The notes under the pieces are model-generated. The model did not search any database. It saw only the letters and a list, made by a program, of their open reading frames with translations, and was not told the origin of the DNA. Shown piece by piece: positions 23,146 to 33,008 of a stretch of DNA of 64,000 bases; position 1 is the first letter of the stretch; each line of letters opens with the position of its first letter. Made by a program: the position numbers and the translations under genes. Source of the DNA: Clarkia xantiana subsp. parviflora (lineage: Eukaryota > Streptophyta > Magnoliopsida > Myrtales > Onagraceae); the NCBI GenBank assembly GCA_036873135.1, contig JAPTYO010000010.1:21135772-21199771 (forward strand), in the 5' to 3' direction.

Positions 23146-23288
23146 ATGTCGAGAGCTTTATCCCTCCGGCGCTCCTCACCGCCGCGCCCTCTTCCAGGCC
23201 CACCCGCCAATTTTGCTACACCGCCCTAGCCCTCTTCTGCGGCGCCGCGACCTACTACTCTTTCCCCTTCCCGGAGAACGCCGAGCAC
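23146..23288 (+). pseudogene. L-galactono-1,4-lactone dehydrogenase, N-terminal fragment
   Basis: ATG at 23146 opens MSRALSLRRSSPP, then after a frame change the sequence encodes RQFCYTALALFCGAATYYSF followed by PFPENAEH. This is the membrane-anchor and maturation region of plant GLDH, the mitochondrial last enzyme of ascorbate synthesis, where the family has ALALFCG-ATYYSFPFPENAKH. It is cut at 23288, four bases before the TGTTGGAAAT start of an LTR. Neither the FAD-binding domain nor the ALO domain is found in the window. Identification rests on about 30 residues. Confidence 0.65.
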
Positions 23289-23292
23289 AGTA

Positions 23293-26200
23293 TGTTGGAA
23301 ATATTAAGAGTAAATATGCAAATTTATAAAGTTCAAGGACCAAAATGTAAGTAGTCAAATCTCAGTTACTTACCAGTAATTCCTCCAATTAACATGCAAG
23401 ATATAGGCACCACCGAAATATACGTAAAATCAACACGAAAACGAAAACAAATTTTTTTTATAATGAGGCCCGTGCATCCTTAAGGCAATTCGTCTCTCCC
23501 CGCCCTCGGGTTATGCAAAGGGGTTTATATAAGGGACGGTCACATTCCAGAATTCAACAGTGTCATCGAATCGTGTTATGTATGCAACAAGTTCGACCGA
23601 ACCGAACTCACAATACCTGAATTCAAACAAAGAACAGATAAATAACTAGAAAGGTCGAATTACATGAGTCAATAACAACCTAGGAAGAACTCTGCAATTC
23701 GTCAACACGAAGAACAGATGAGGAGAAAATACAACTTGGATTCCAAAAATATGGATTTCGAAAATATTGGAAACTCAACCAAAATGAAGAGAGCTCATTT
23801 TCTTCTTGTGCATTTGAGAAGAAGAATGCGTTTGTATTTATAGGAGGTGAATGGGGAGGAGTTTAGGTGAGCTAACCAATGTTGTACAAAGTAGTTTTCC
23901 ACAATTTTCCATTCACTAAAATTGGGCTTGATTAAATATACTTAATAAAAAAAAATGAAAACTAGCTCAATTTTCTAATCCCCACATGAATGGATATTGG
24001 AAACCTAACGGTAGCTCTAGACACGAAATATGAGTTCAATGGTCAATACCTGCAAATGATAGATAGGGGTAACCCCTTTGAACCTATCCCTTGTGAGATC
24101 ATGCCTTCTCTAATGACTGGTCGGTAGACGCGATGTCCCTGAACCGACTGTCGTTGGTGTAGATGACGACATAACCCACACAGGTACCTCCTAGTATGGT
24201 TCGGTTCACGGCCTGTGATCCCTAGGCCCTGGATCACTCGCCTGGTTCTGCAAGCGTTTCTAAGAATTGCGCCCTCAACAATTCATTTCTAAGCGACCCC
24301 ACTTCTCACTCGCATAGGTGATTCTATTTCTATGTCTCAAGAGCATCATCAAGACTCTGAGTTCTCTTTACGAATCATTAAAAGATTTGCTTAATATGTG
24401 ATCTTAATTAAGTAACTGCATTACTATATTCTCGGTTTTACTGATGCTTGAAGATCAATAAAGGCAAAAGCTTAACCTTATATTCATCACTGTTTCTCAT
24501 CATAGGAATGGGCTCGGGGTTTGACCCCCACAATGACCACACTCACTCTTGTGATTAGGTTGTCCCATTGAACCAAATTAATTTTTGAGATCTCCAATCA
24601 TCAAGGTTGAGTTTTCCTTCTCAAGAGTGTTTCTATACGGCCTTTAGCCCCATTCCCTTCGACGCTTGGCCAAATAACTCTATGTTTAACCCTTTCGGGT
24701 AGCGGATCCGCTATTTATCTGCCGACTTTACTTCATCGAGCACAATAAACATATATTTGAGAGCAAGTGTCTAATGGAATTATAATGTTTATGACCGTCT
24801 AAACATTCCATTATAAAAGTTATAAGTGTTATACCGATTGATTATCGCAACGTTGCATCTATATTTTCAAACCATCACAGTCCTCAGACTATCATTTCCT
24901 GCAGGAATAATTTTTGTTAATCCAACAACTAAATTTAGATTGATTCTTGTGTGTGCAACAAGTTTGCAAAGTGTCTCATTTCCCTACCTTTAACATAGGT
25001 TTTCAGGCCAAATGGGGGGTGCACCACTTATTTGCTTTATCCCTGTCTCCTAAACAAAATATTCAACCTTTCATTAGATAATATTTTATTTGGATTAAAC
25101 CAAAACAAATTCATCAATCTCTGCATTAACATAGGTTTTTGGCCAATTAGTAAAATCCTCGAGAAATTGGCATAACCATTTCGCCTCTTCGACACATTTC
25201 TCCAGTGCAATAACGCACACTTGATAGTCAATCTGGCTATGACTGTTTGTTTTGAGGATTTTCTACGACACTGTTGCACCTCGTAAGGTGAAAACATAAC
25301 CACTCATACTCAAAGTGGCAGTGTCTATTTTGAGAACACAATCTCAATTGTTCTTGAATCGGAAATTCAGTTTACATCACTATAACCCTATATCTCATAA
25401 GGATATCTGGTTATGTAGACCATGAATACGAATATGTCTCAGATACCTAAGTAACCTGATTACCCATTTCAGTGGTCAACACTAGGGTTACTCGTATATC
25501 GACTCAATACACTTACAGCGTGAGCGATATCTGGTCTAATGCATGACTTTAAGTACATAACACTTCCAATAATCTGAGCGTACTCAATTTGGAAAAAATA
25601 TTCTCCATTGTTCTTTGAAAATACTTACTCGTATCTATTGGAGTAGTGACCTCGTTCTTATCATCTTTGTTGAATTTATCCAAAATCTTGTCAATATAAT
25701 GAGTTTGACTTAGAATGAGATCTTCCGATGATCTAATGAGTTGTAATCCAAAGATCACACCGACAATATCCATGTCTTTCATGTCAATATTCAAATTCAA
25801 CATATGTTCAGTGGACCGGACTATCTCATCGTTATTTCCAACGATTAGCATGTCATCAACGTAAAACGTTTGTCATACTTATTTATTCTGAAATATTTCT
25901 CCAATAAAAGGTTGTCAAAATTATAAAGTCATTGTTTAGGCGTATGTCTTAGACCATACAGAGATTTGACAAGCTTACAGACTTTCTTTTCCTGCTCTCG
26001 CAGAGAAACCCTCAGGTTGTTCCATGTAGATTTCTTCCTCTAAATCTCCATGTAAGAAACATCCATTTGTTGTACTTCTAGATTTCGCAAGGCTGCAATC
26101 GTAAGGACCATCCTTATGAATGTGTTTCTAGTTACTGGAGAAAATGTATCAAAATAATCAAGTCCTTCCTTTTGTCTATAATCTTTTATGACAAGTCGGG

Positions 26201-26900
26201 CTTTATAATTATCAATTGATCCATCTTCTTTCATTTTACGTTTGAATATCCACTTGTAGCCTAACGGGTTGCCTCCGGGCGGAAGATCCACCAGCTCCCA
26301 AGTGTGGTTCTGCAAGATGGATTCAATTTCCCTATTGATTGCCTCTTTTCATAGAGGTCTATCAGAAGAGTATACGGCTTCGTGGTAAGTCTAAGGTTTG
26401 GCTTCAAGCATATAGCTCAGAAAAGCTGGACCATAGGATTTTTCAATCCTCGCCCTTTTACTCATCATGGGCTCGACCTCGGTTTCAACCTCGGTCTCGA
26501 CCTCAACATGCCCTCCATGTTCTCGGTCTTGAATATTTTCCTCTATAGTCTCATATGCCCGCCTCTCCTCTAGACTTAGCCACAAATATATTTTCCAAAG
26601 AAATATGCATTTGTTGACTACATTAACGTATCTTTGTGTATATCCGACACTTTCGATTCAAACAGAAGAAACTGATACACTTTAATGTTATGAGCATACC
26701 CTATGAAAATGCAATCAACAGTTTAGTGCATGTATGCACCTTTTCCGTAGAGGTATCATAACTTTTAGCAAGACACCCCCCAAATTTGAAGGCACAACTT
26801 AAACATAGTTTATCTTTCTTCTTATGGGTTACCTTATTCAAAAGGTAATTGCTAGTTAAAATAGCTACCCATATTAATCATAACTCTAAAACAAACATGG
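23293..26900 (-). mobile_element. Degraded Copia (Tork/SIRE-like) on the minus strand
   Basis: An LTR-like start TGTTGGAAATATTAAGAG at 23293 follows the GLDH fragment. Minus-strand pol remains lie at about 25030-26900 and LTR-like non-coding sequence at about 23293-24950. I cannot place the inner LTR border or a second LTR, and the gag/protease end is missing beyond about 26900, so the element is truncated as well as mutated. Confidence 0.65.
25037..26900 (-). pseudogene. pol: Copia Pol remnant (integrase end, RT, RNase H)
   Basis: Reading the minus strand: integrase tail (FGGCLAK-like, about 26780); linker SKRARIEKSYGP then FLSYML (26391-26585); reverse transcriptase NHTWELVDLPPGG then YKWIFKRKMKEDGSIDNYKA (26040-26315), MLIVGNN, the residue after the usual YVDD (about 25850), and HYIDKILDKF (about 25700); and an RNase H remnant near 25037-25303 (SSKQTVIARLT). 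Frames shift several times and the catalytic Asp-Asp region is damaged. Confidence 0.8.
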
Positions 26901-27251
26901 TCTCAACCACATTATTTTAATTTCTTCCAGAAATATTTAACGTGTTAACACATGAGTTGGGTATGAAGTTATTACAAACTCTCAACCACATCTTCATTGA
27001 TCATCGGATCATCATTTTATCATAATATCAACATTTTCCTTAAACAATATGATATCAAATTTGGCCATTAGACCGCCGCGTTTCTCAAAACCGTATGATC
27101 CTCAGACTAATAAACGACATCGGCCCGTTGCACCGCAAGTGCCAAAAATTACTCGAAGTTTTAGGAATGAAGGGTTGCGGTTGGATTCGATCATATTTAT
27201 CAAAAACATACATAATGACAAGGAGAGAGAGATCTGACGCAACAGAGGAAA

Positions 27252-27476
27252 ATGTTCATCGGCGTGGGGTTTGGGATCGTGAAGCCGAGCTCCGCCTCCT
27301 CCAGTTCTTCCCCCTTGCTTCTTCATTTCCTCCGTCGATCTCCGCCTCTGCGTTTACTCAACAAGATCTCTCCTCCCTCAACACGATCTCCGTCTCCGCC
27401 CTCCCGCCTCTCCTTACAGATCAGCCGCATACAACTTCATCACCACGGGAGTCAAGGCAGCAATGAGGATGTCTAA
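27252..27476 (+). CDS. Small ORF, 74 aa, unknown (possible first exon)
   Basis: ATG at 27252 follows a purine-rich leader (GACAAGGAGAGAGAG) and opens MFIGVGFGIVKPSSASSSSS, then a Ser/Leu/Arg/Pro-rich stretch rather like an organelle-targeting peptide. The GC-rich, pyrimidine-loaded composition resembles a plant first exon. The frame stops just before an LTR element inserts at 27517, and I found no continuation beyond 32086. No family recognised; it could be a decayed gene start. Confidence 0.3.
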   Translation: MFIGVGFGIVKPSSASSSSSPLLLHFLRRSPPLRLLNKISPPSTRSPSPPSRLSLQISRIQLHHHGSQGSNEDV

Positions 27477-27516
27477 TTTAGTTTTCTTAGGGTTTTATAT
27501 CGGTTTAATTGATTTT

Positions 27517-27700
27517 TGTTACAAAACTAGAGAGTTAATAGAAGAGATAAATTGAGGATGATTTTATTATCACACATGGGGGCCATTATATAGGGATTAC
27601 ATATATTTGGAGAGGAAGTAAAATCAATACAAGGAAAGTCTAAATAAGGAAGATGGTATATACACGTAATATTGAACATCCACTAATTATATTCATAACA
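27517..27700 (-). repeat. 3' LTR of the non-coding element
   Basis: 184 bp with TG...CA ends, the same length as its partner at 31903-32086. On the minus strand it follows a purine-rich tract at 27701-27712. Confidence 0.9.
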
Positions 27701-27915
27701 CTCCCCCTTGGATGTTCATAAGGGAATTGTGTCTCGTTAAAACCTTACTAGAAAAAACTCATTGGGATAAAAATCTAGTGAAGGAAAAAGAGTACACAAT
27801 TTTGAATCCCCTTTTGTAAGTTGCCTCGTTAAAAACCTTACCAGGAAAACCCCGTGGGATAAAACCTTGGGTAAGGAAAAAAAAAGTGCAGCGGTGTAGA
27901 TTCTCCCCCTGATGT
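27701..27915 (-). repeat. Polypurine tract and duplicated 'CTCGTTAAAACCTTAC' module
   Basis: Next to the LTR the plus strand reads CTCCCCCTTGGATGTTCAT. A module 'tctcgttaaaaccttactag' with 'gggataaaa' is followed about 100 bases later by a second copy 'cctcgttaaaaaccttaccag' with 'gggataaaacc', and then a second CTCCCCCTGATG purine-tract-like site at about 27902. The same module is familiar next to the 3' LTR of many plant Copia elements. Confidence 0.7.
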
Positions 27916-28527
27916 TGACATCACATAATTTCATTAAGTCGACGCAATTCATTATTGTTCACCAATATTCAAATTTCGCAGTCGGTAAACCTCCGGGAAT
28001 AAATCAGCACAGATTTATTGGATGTTATGTTGTCTTCTTCTCAACATCATGGATGAAAAATAACATGGGAAAATATGTTTCGTCTTGTCTCCTTTGATTT
28101 AACATTATTCTTCAGTTGGAGCTATATAACCTGCATTATCTTTAAATATACAAAATAATGTTACATTTCACAATATAACTTGCATTTTGCATAGCCAACT
28201 GATTTAGGACTTGATTCTATCCGATAATAAACTCGTGTAATTCGTCCCTCGGAGATACATAAATATTTTCTTAACTTTGTTCAAATTTCACTATATTGGA
28301 GAAGAACTGAATATTGCTTATAACCAATAATACATCATGTTCCTTCTAATTAGCAATATATATTAGCGCTAATGTAGCACTATATAAGGTACTTCTGGAC
28401 CATAATGTTCTTCATCATTCTCACGAGGACGGAAAATATATTTATTCAAATCTATTATTCTTACAACATGTAATTGTCTGAATCTTGTAGTAAATATCAA
28501 CTTTCAATATCATCATCATTCTTTATT

Positions 28528-29134
28528 GGGTTAAAGGTACTTTTGATACCACATGTTTGACCGAATGTGGCTTTTAGTACTGGATGTTTAGTTTTGTATA
28601 CTTTTGGTACCAGACGTTTGAAAAAATGTGGCTTTTGGTACATCCGTTAGTTGGCTGTTAGTTTTGGTCGTTAAATGACATGTGCAAGTCACGTGATCGA
28701 CTCTAAACTTTTAATTTTGTGCAATTTAGTCCCTCAAATATATTCATAACTTTTATTTTGTTTAATTTAGTCATAAAGCTTCAAAATCGAACCCAATTGG
28801 GACCTATCTCCAATTGGGTAAATTATCCCAAATGGGGATATGTCAATTGAATTCGATTGGTTTAATTGGGTCCGATTTTGAAGTGTTATGACTAAGTTAA
28901 ACAAAATAAAAGTTAGGAGTATATTTGAGGGACTAAATTGAACAAAATTAAAAGTTTAGAGTTGATCACGTGAGTTGCACATGTCATTTTACGGCCAAAA
29001 CTAACGACCAACCAACAGATGTACCAAAAGCCACATTTTTTCAAACGTTCGGTACCAAAAGTATACAAAACTAAACATCCGGTACTAAAAGCCACATTCG
29101 ATCAAACATGTGGTATAAAAAGTACCTTTAACCC
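28528..29134. mobile_element. Fold-back element E (GGGTTAA family) inside the LTR element
   Basis: 607 bp from GGGTTAAAGGTACTTTTGAT to the inverse ending AGTACCTTTAACCC, with near-perfect arms. Exact 9-bp flanks TTCTTTATT (28519-28527 and 29135-29143). ACATGTGCAAGTCACGTGAT at 28678-28697 and its mirror at about 28964-28984. It is non-coding. Confidence 0.88.
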
Positions 29135-29699
29135 TTCTTTATTACATAATCTGGAAATTTGCAAATTCATAATCAATGTACATGTGACCATATTGTAGAT
29201 GCATCTTTCAAAATAATATATCGGTCCACATGGCAGGTGAACGGGCCCATATTCACCGTTTATAATATCCATAAATAAATGCATTTAATCCTGTTTTTTA
29301 TTGATAATGATCACATAATTAATTTTCTTTGAGAGTAAGCATCGTAATGATTTATGGAGAATCTTCAGGTTCTTCCAAATAATACTTTGCGCATCACAAG
29401 TGATCCAGAATGGTCTGTAAGTGGTCACGCTGAATATTGTATTATATTGGTAAAACTTCTGGTTTACCTCAATGCATCAGTAAACTTCTGGTTTAACTGA
29501 TATGTATATCTTTCGTATTTCCGTAGGAGATATGTCATGTATCTCTTGTAACATAATCCGCATATTGTTATTTTATTCATCGTCTTCAAAATGATGATTG
29601 CGGAGTACTTTCATTCTTTATAATAATAGATAAACTGTATGAAGCATATAAATAACAATAATAAAAAATGTAAAGAAATAAATAAATAACTTCGTATAA

Positions 29700-30400
29700 A
29701 TGCTCAATTTCATGATCTTCGGGATCATTTATAGCTCAAAATATATTAGGATCTTTATTCGTAACTCAAAATATTTAATGATCTTTTGTTTATATCGCAA
29801 AATCTCTTAGGATATTCAGATCTCATTTTCATGATCCCAGATCATTCATAAAAATAATTCAGGATCTTCAGGATCTCTGTTCATAATTTAAGATTTTTAG
29901 GGATCTTCAATCTCGTTAATTCATAGTCTCATATATTTGATCTTCAGGATCCTTTATTCATTCCAGATCTTTTAGGATCTTCATGATAATTCATGATTTT
30001 TTAGAATCTTTAGGATTCTTTATGTATAACTCATGTTTTACATGATTCACTTTTCATACATGAAGATCTTTACTTCATTAAATCATTTTTCATACATTAC
30101 AAGATCTTCTGGATCCTAAATGTAGTAATTCTTGAGTTTTTGAATAACTCTTGATCTTCTGAATCATTTTATAAATAAATGCGACGAGCATAATGATATA
30201 TGTATATAATAAATATAATGTAGTGAAATAAATAAAAATGTAACTGTAAATGCAATGCAATAAATATAAAATTAACTGTATATTTAAATATCGTGTAAGA
30301 ATCGTAAATACAAATATAAAAATTAAGAGAAATATAAATTCATAATTATTGATCTTCAGGATCGCAATATCGGATCTTCAGGATCCGCCATTCATAAAGA
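29700..30400. repeat. Degenerate array of GATC-containing units
   Basis: Units such as 'aggatcttcaggatct', 'atgatcttcgggatc' and 'aggatctttattc' recur many times, spaced roughly 25-45 bases, with 'ttcataattc' type spacers. Many units are short imperfect palindromes around GATC. It lies inside the non-coding LTR element and has no coding frame. Confidence 0.7.
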
Positions 30401-30539
30401 ATACATTTTTCTTAATCGTAATTAACAATAATATATGCAATGAATTTTTTTTTTCATCGAGGCCAATATTTGCCTATTGTCATCGCGCTTCATATAATCA
30501 TCAAATTTTGCTGCATAATATCATCAATTTTCTGCTAGC

Positions 30540-31210
30540 GTTACCACGCATCTCAAAATTATCATTCTTCCAAATCAATTGGACTTTGCATTCTCTTTAT
30601 TTGTAAAATGCATCATCGTTCTTTATCGATATCATGATGATGCTAAATAATTCATCTCTTTAAAAATCAAAATCAATCGTGTCCATGACCATGATACATA
30701 TTGGTATTTGTACGCTTAAAAGGTCATTATAAATTATATCACCAATTTCAGGGAGTGTAGTATATTCTCATTGTAATCATAAAATCGCTTCGGAGAGTGG
30801 AGAATTCCATTGTTATAATCGTAATCTATAACACTCGGTTTAGGGAGTGTTGTAAAATTATCATTCTTCCAAATCAATTGGACTTTGCATTCTCTTTATT
30901 TGTAAAATGCATCATCGTTCTTTATCGATATCATGATGATGCTAAATAATTCATCTCTTTAAAATTCAAAATCAACTGTGTCCATGACCATGATACATAT
31001 TGGTATTTGTACGCTTAAAATGTCATTATAAATTATATCACCCACTTCAGGGAGTGTAATATGTTCTCATTGTAATCATAAAATCGCTTCAAGGAGTGGA
31101 GAATTCCATTGCTATAATCGTAATCTACAACACTCGCTTCTGGGAGTGGAGTATATTTTCGTTATAATCATAACTTATAACGCTCACTTCGGGGAGCGAA
31201 ATATATCTAT
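30540..31210. repeat. About 300-bp tandem duplication with short hairpin units
   Basis: The block from 'aaaattatcattcttccaaa' through 'tcatgatgatgctaaataat' to 'gggagtg' is present at about 30556-30850 and about 30856-31135. Each copy ends in units like CACTTCAGGGAGTG, CGCTTCAAGGAGTGG and CGCTCACTTCGG/GGAGCG that could form small hairpins. This is part of the 5' internal region of the non-coding LTR element. Confidence 0.75.
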
Positions 31211-31902
31211 TAGGCAATGCATATAATTTTCATTCTCAATTTATATCTCGATATATTTCAGCATCTAGCCGCACTATTTTTTTTTAAAATAGAGAACAAT
31301 TTAACTTGATAATAGAAATAAGGTTGAAACTTTGAAGGATCCTGTTACAGATGCATTTGTAAATGAAGAACAACTAAAGTGTCGACAGACCTGATTTTGT
31401 TTCGTTGTCCCGTGACTCAATCTGTAATCCAAGCACGTAACAGACCCACTTACCAAAAACGTTGAAATTTGCATATCATTCCCGAGAGTCAGAATGAGTC
31501 GTCCGTTTCGCCATTTTAGAGTTCTCTCAGCCAGATGATCAAACAAGTTGTATACATGCAAAAATAAAATCAAACTCATATTAAATATAATATTAAGCCA
31601 ACTAATCAATAATAATAAATAAATGTAAAATAACATTCATTATTATATGATGGATGGATAGAAACTTAGTTCTATTAGGCTGCTGCAGGTGGATTTCGTT
31701 CTAAAAAAGAATTGTGAGCTAAATCCACATCAGGGCGGCCAATCATCATCCCTCCGAGTAGTGCTGCAAGTTACTGATCGGTTGTGGTCCGTGGATTCGT
31801 GGACAGTGGTAGTCATGGATTGTGGATCATGTATTCGGAAAATGGTCGGACGACGATTTGTGTAGGTAAAATAATTTGTGAGTCAAAATCGTGCTGATAA
31901 CG

Positions 31903-32086
31903 TGTTACAAAACTAAAGAGTTAATAGAAGAGAGAACTTGATGATGATTTTATTATCACACATGGGGGCCCTTATATAGGGATTACATATACTTGGAGAT
32001 GAAGTAAAATCAATATAAGGAAAGTCTAAATAAGAAAGATGGTATATACACGTAATATTGAACATCCACTAAATATATTCATAACA
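31903..32086 (-). repeat. 5' LTR of the non-coding element
   Basis: 184 bp, TG...CA, paired with 27517-27700. The plus-strand sequence just before it, GTGCTGATAACG, is the complement of the candidate primer-binding site. Confidence 0.9.
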
Positions 32087-33008
32087 ATTTTTTTTTTCTT
32101 TTTTCCCCTCTCTTGGATATTGAATCGGTGATTCGCTCGGTCTGCCGAAAACCGGCCAGTTCCTAAAAAAATCAGAGATTAAACCGGATTCGCTTCCCTC
32201 CCTGTCTTTTAAGTGAACCGGACCGTTAAAGATACCGATACCAGGTCTAATCCGGTCGGACGAATTAACGAATCATAATAGGAGAGTACTCTATAGTCCT
32301 ATTATTCTCTTTGTTAGTCTTATGTAAAAGACATGATTATTTACCAAAATAGATAAGTGGGGGTGGAGGAAGATGACGTGACAAGACAAGACAGGGAGAA
32401 ACATTGACAAGTCACAACACCATCAGCTGAAGATAATGATGGATCTGACCGACTTTCTTTTTTTCCATGCAAAACCAAACAAATTGCATGTAATGTTATT
32501 ATGCAACAACTCCCGGTCTGTCTATGAGTCATCTATCTCTCTGTCTCCTATCGCGTATTATGTTAATAAAACTAACATAACATTAACACCACAAGTACAA
32601 CACGGTTAGGAAAGCGTTTGTTTGGCACTGACTTCCAAACTCTATTTCAGTCAAGTTCAGCTTCAGCAGCATACTGAAGAGAGAATTTTGTCAGATTGAT
32701 TATCAAGTTATCATCAACAAAACAACCCCAATTGTGTAAATTATAATGAATAAAAGGGCCATGGTGGTGACTTTTATGCCTTTTCCTTCTCATTCATTCA
32801 TTCATTTACACTATTGTCAGTCTTTACAAAATATTGGCCAAAATCCAGTCACTCATTCATACTTAAAACAGCTCTTGTTTGAACAATCATTCAAGAATTC
32901 TGTATCCACACTAAGAAAGGAACAACCTACTTGCACATAGAAAAACCTTACCCGAACCAAAAAAAGTAAACAAATTAAAAAATTTGACTTACTCCGATGC
33001 GGTGGAGC
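32087..33008. other. Intergenic and 3' flank of the methyltransferase gene
   Basis: I see no gene between the LTR element and the methyltransferase stop. Short frames on both strands lack recognisable features. The last few hundred bases before 33009 are probably the 3' UTR of the minus-strand gene. Confidence 0.5.

Larger units (their letters stand above)
27517..32086 (-). mobile_element. Complete but non-coding LTR retrotransposon, 4,570 bp
   Basis: Two 184-bp LTRs, TGTTACAAAACTA...ATTCATAACA, lie at 27517-27700 and 31903-32086, and an exact 5-bp repeat ATTTT flanks the whole (27512-27516 and 32087-32091). The purine tract, read on the minus strand, abuts the left LTR (plus strand CTCCCCCTTGG), and a primer-site candidate (minus TTATCAGCACG) abuts the right LTR. 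So the element reads leftward. The 4.2-kb interior has no gag or pol frame; instead it has repeat arrays and a nested fold-back. LTRs differ at about eleven positions by eye. Confidence 0.88.

Noticed and set aside
29700..31210. CRISPR-like array
   Set aside because: Units are degenerate and unevenly spaced without unique spacers, and the context is a plant retrotransposon.
32341..32532. 63-aa minus frame as a gene near the methyltransferase
   Set aside because: No recognisable domain or splice context; composition is like the flanking spacer.
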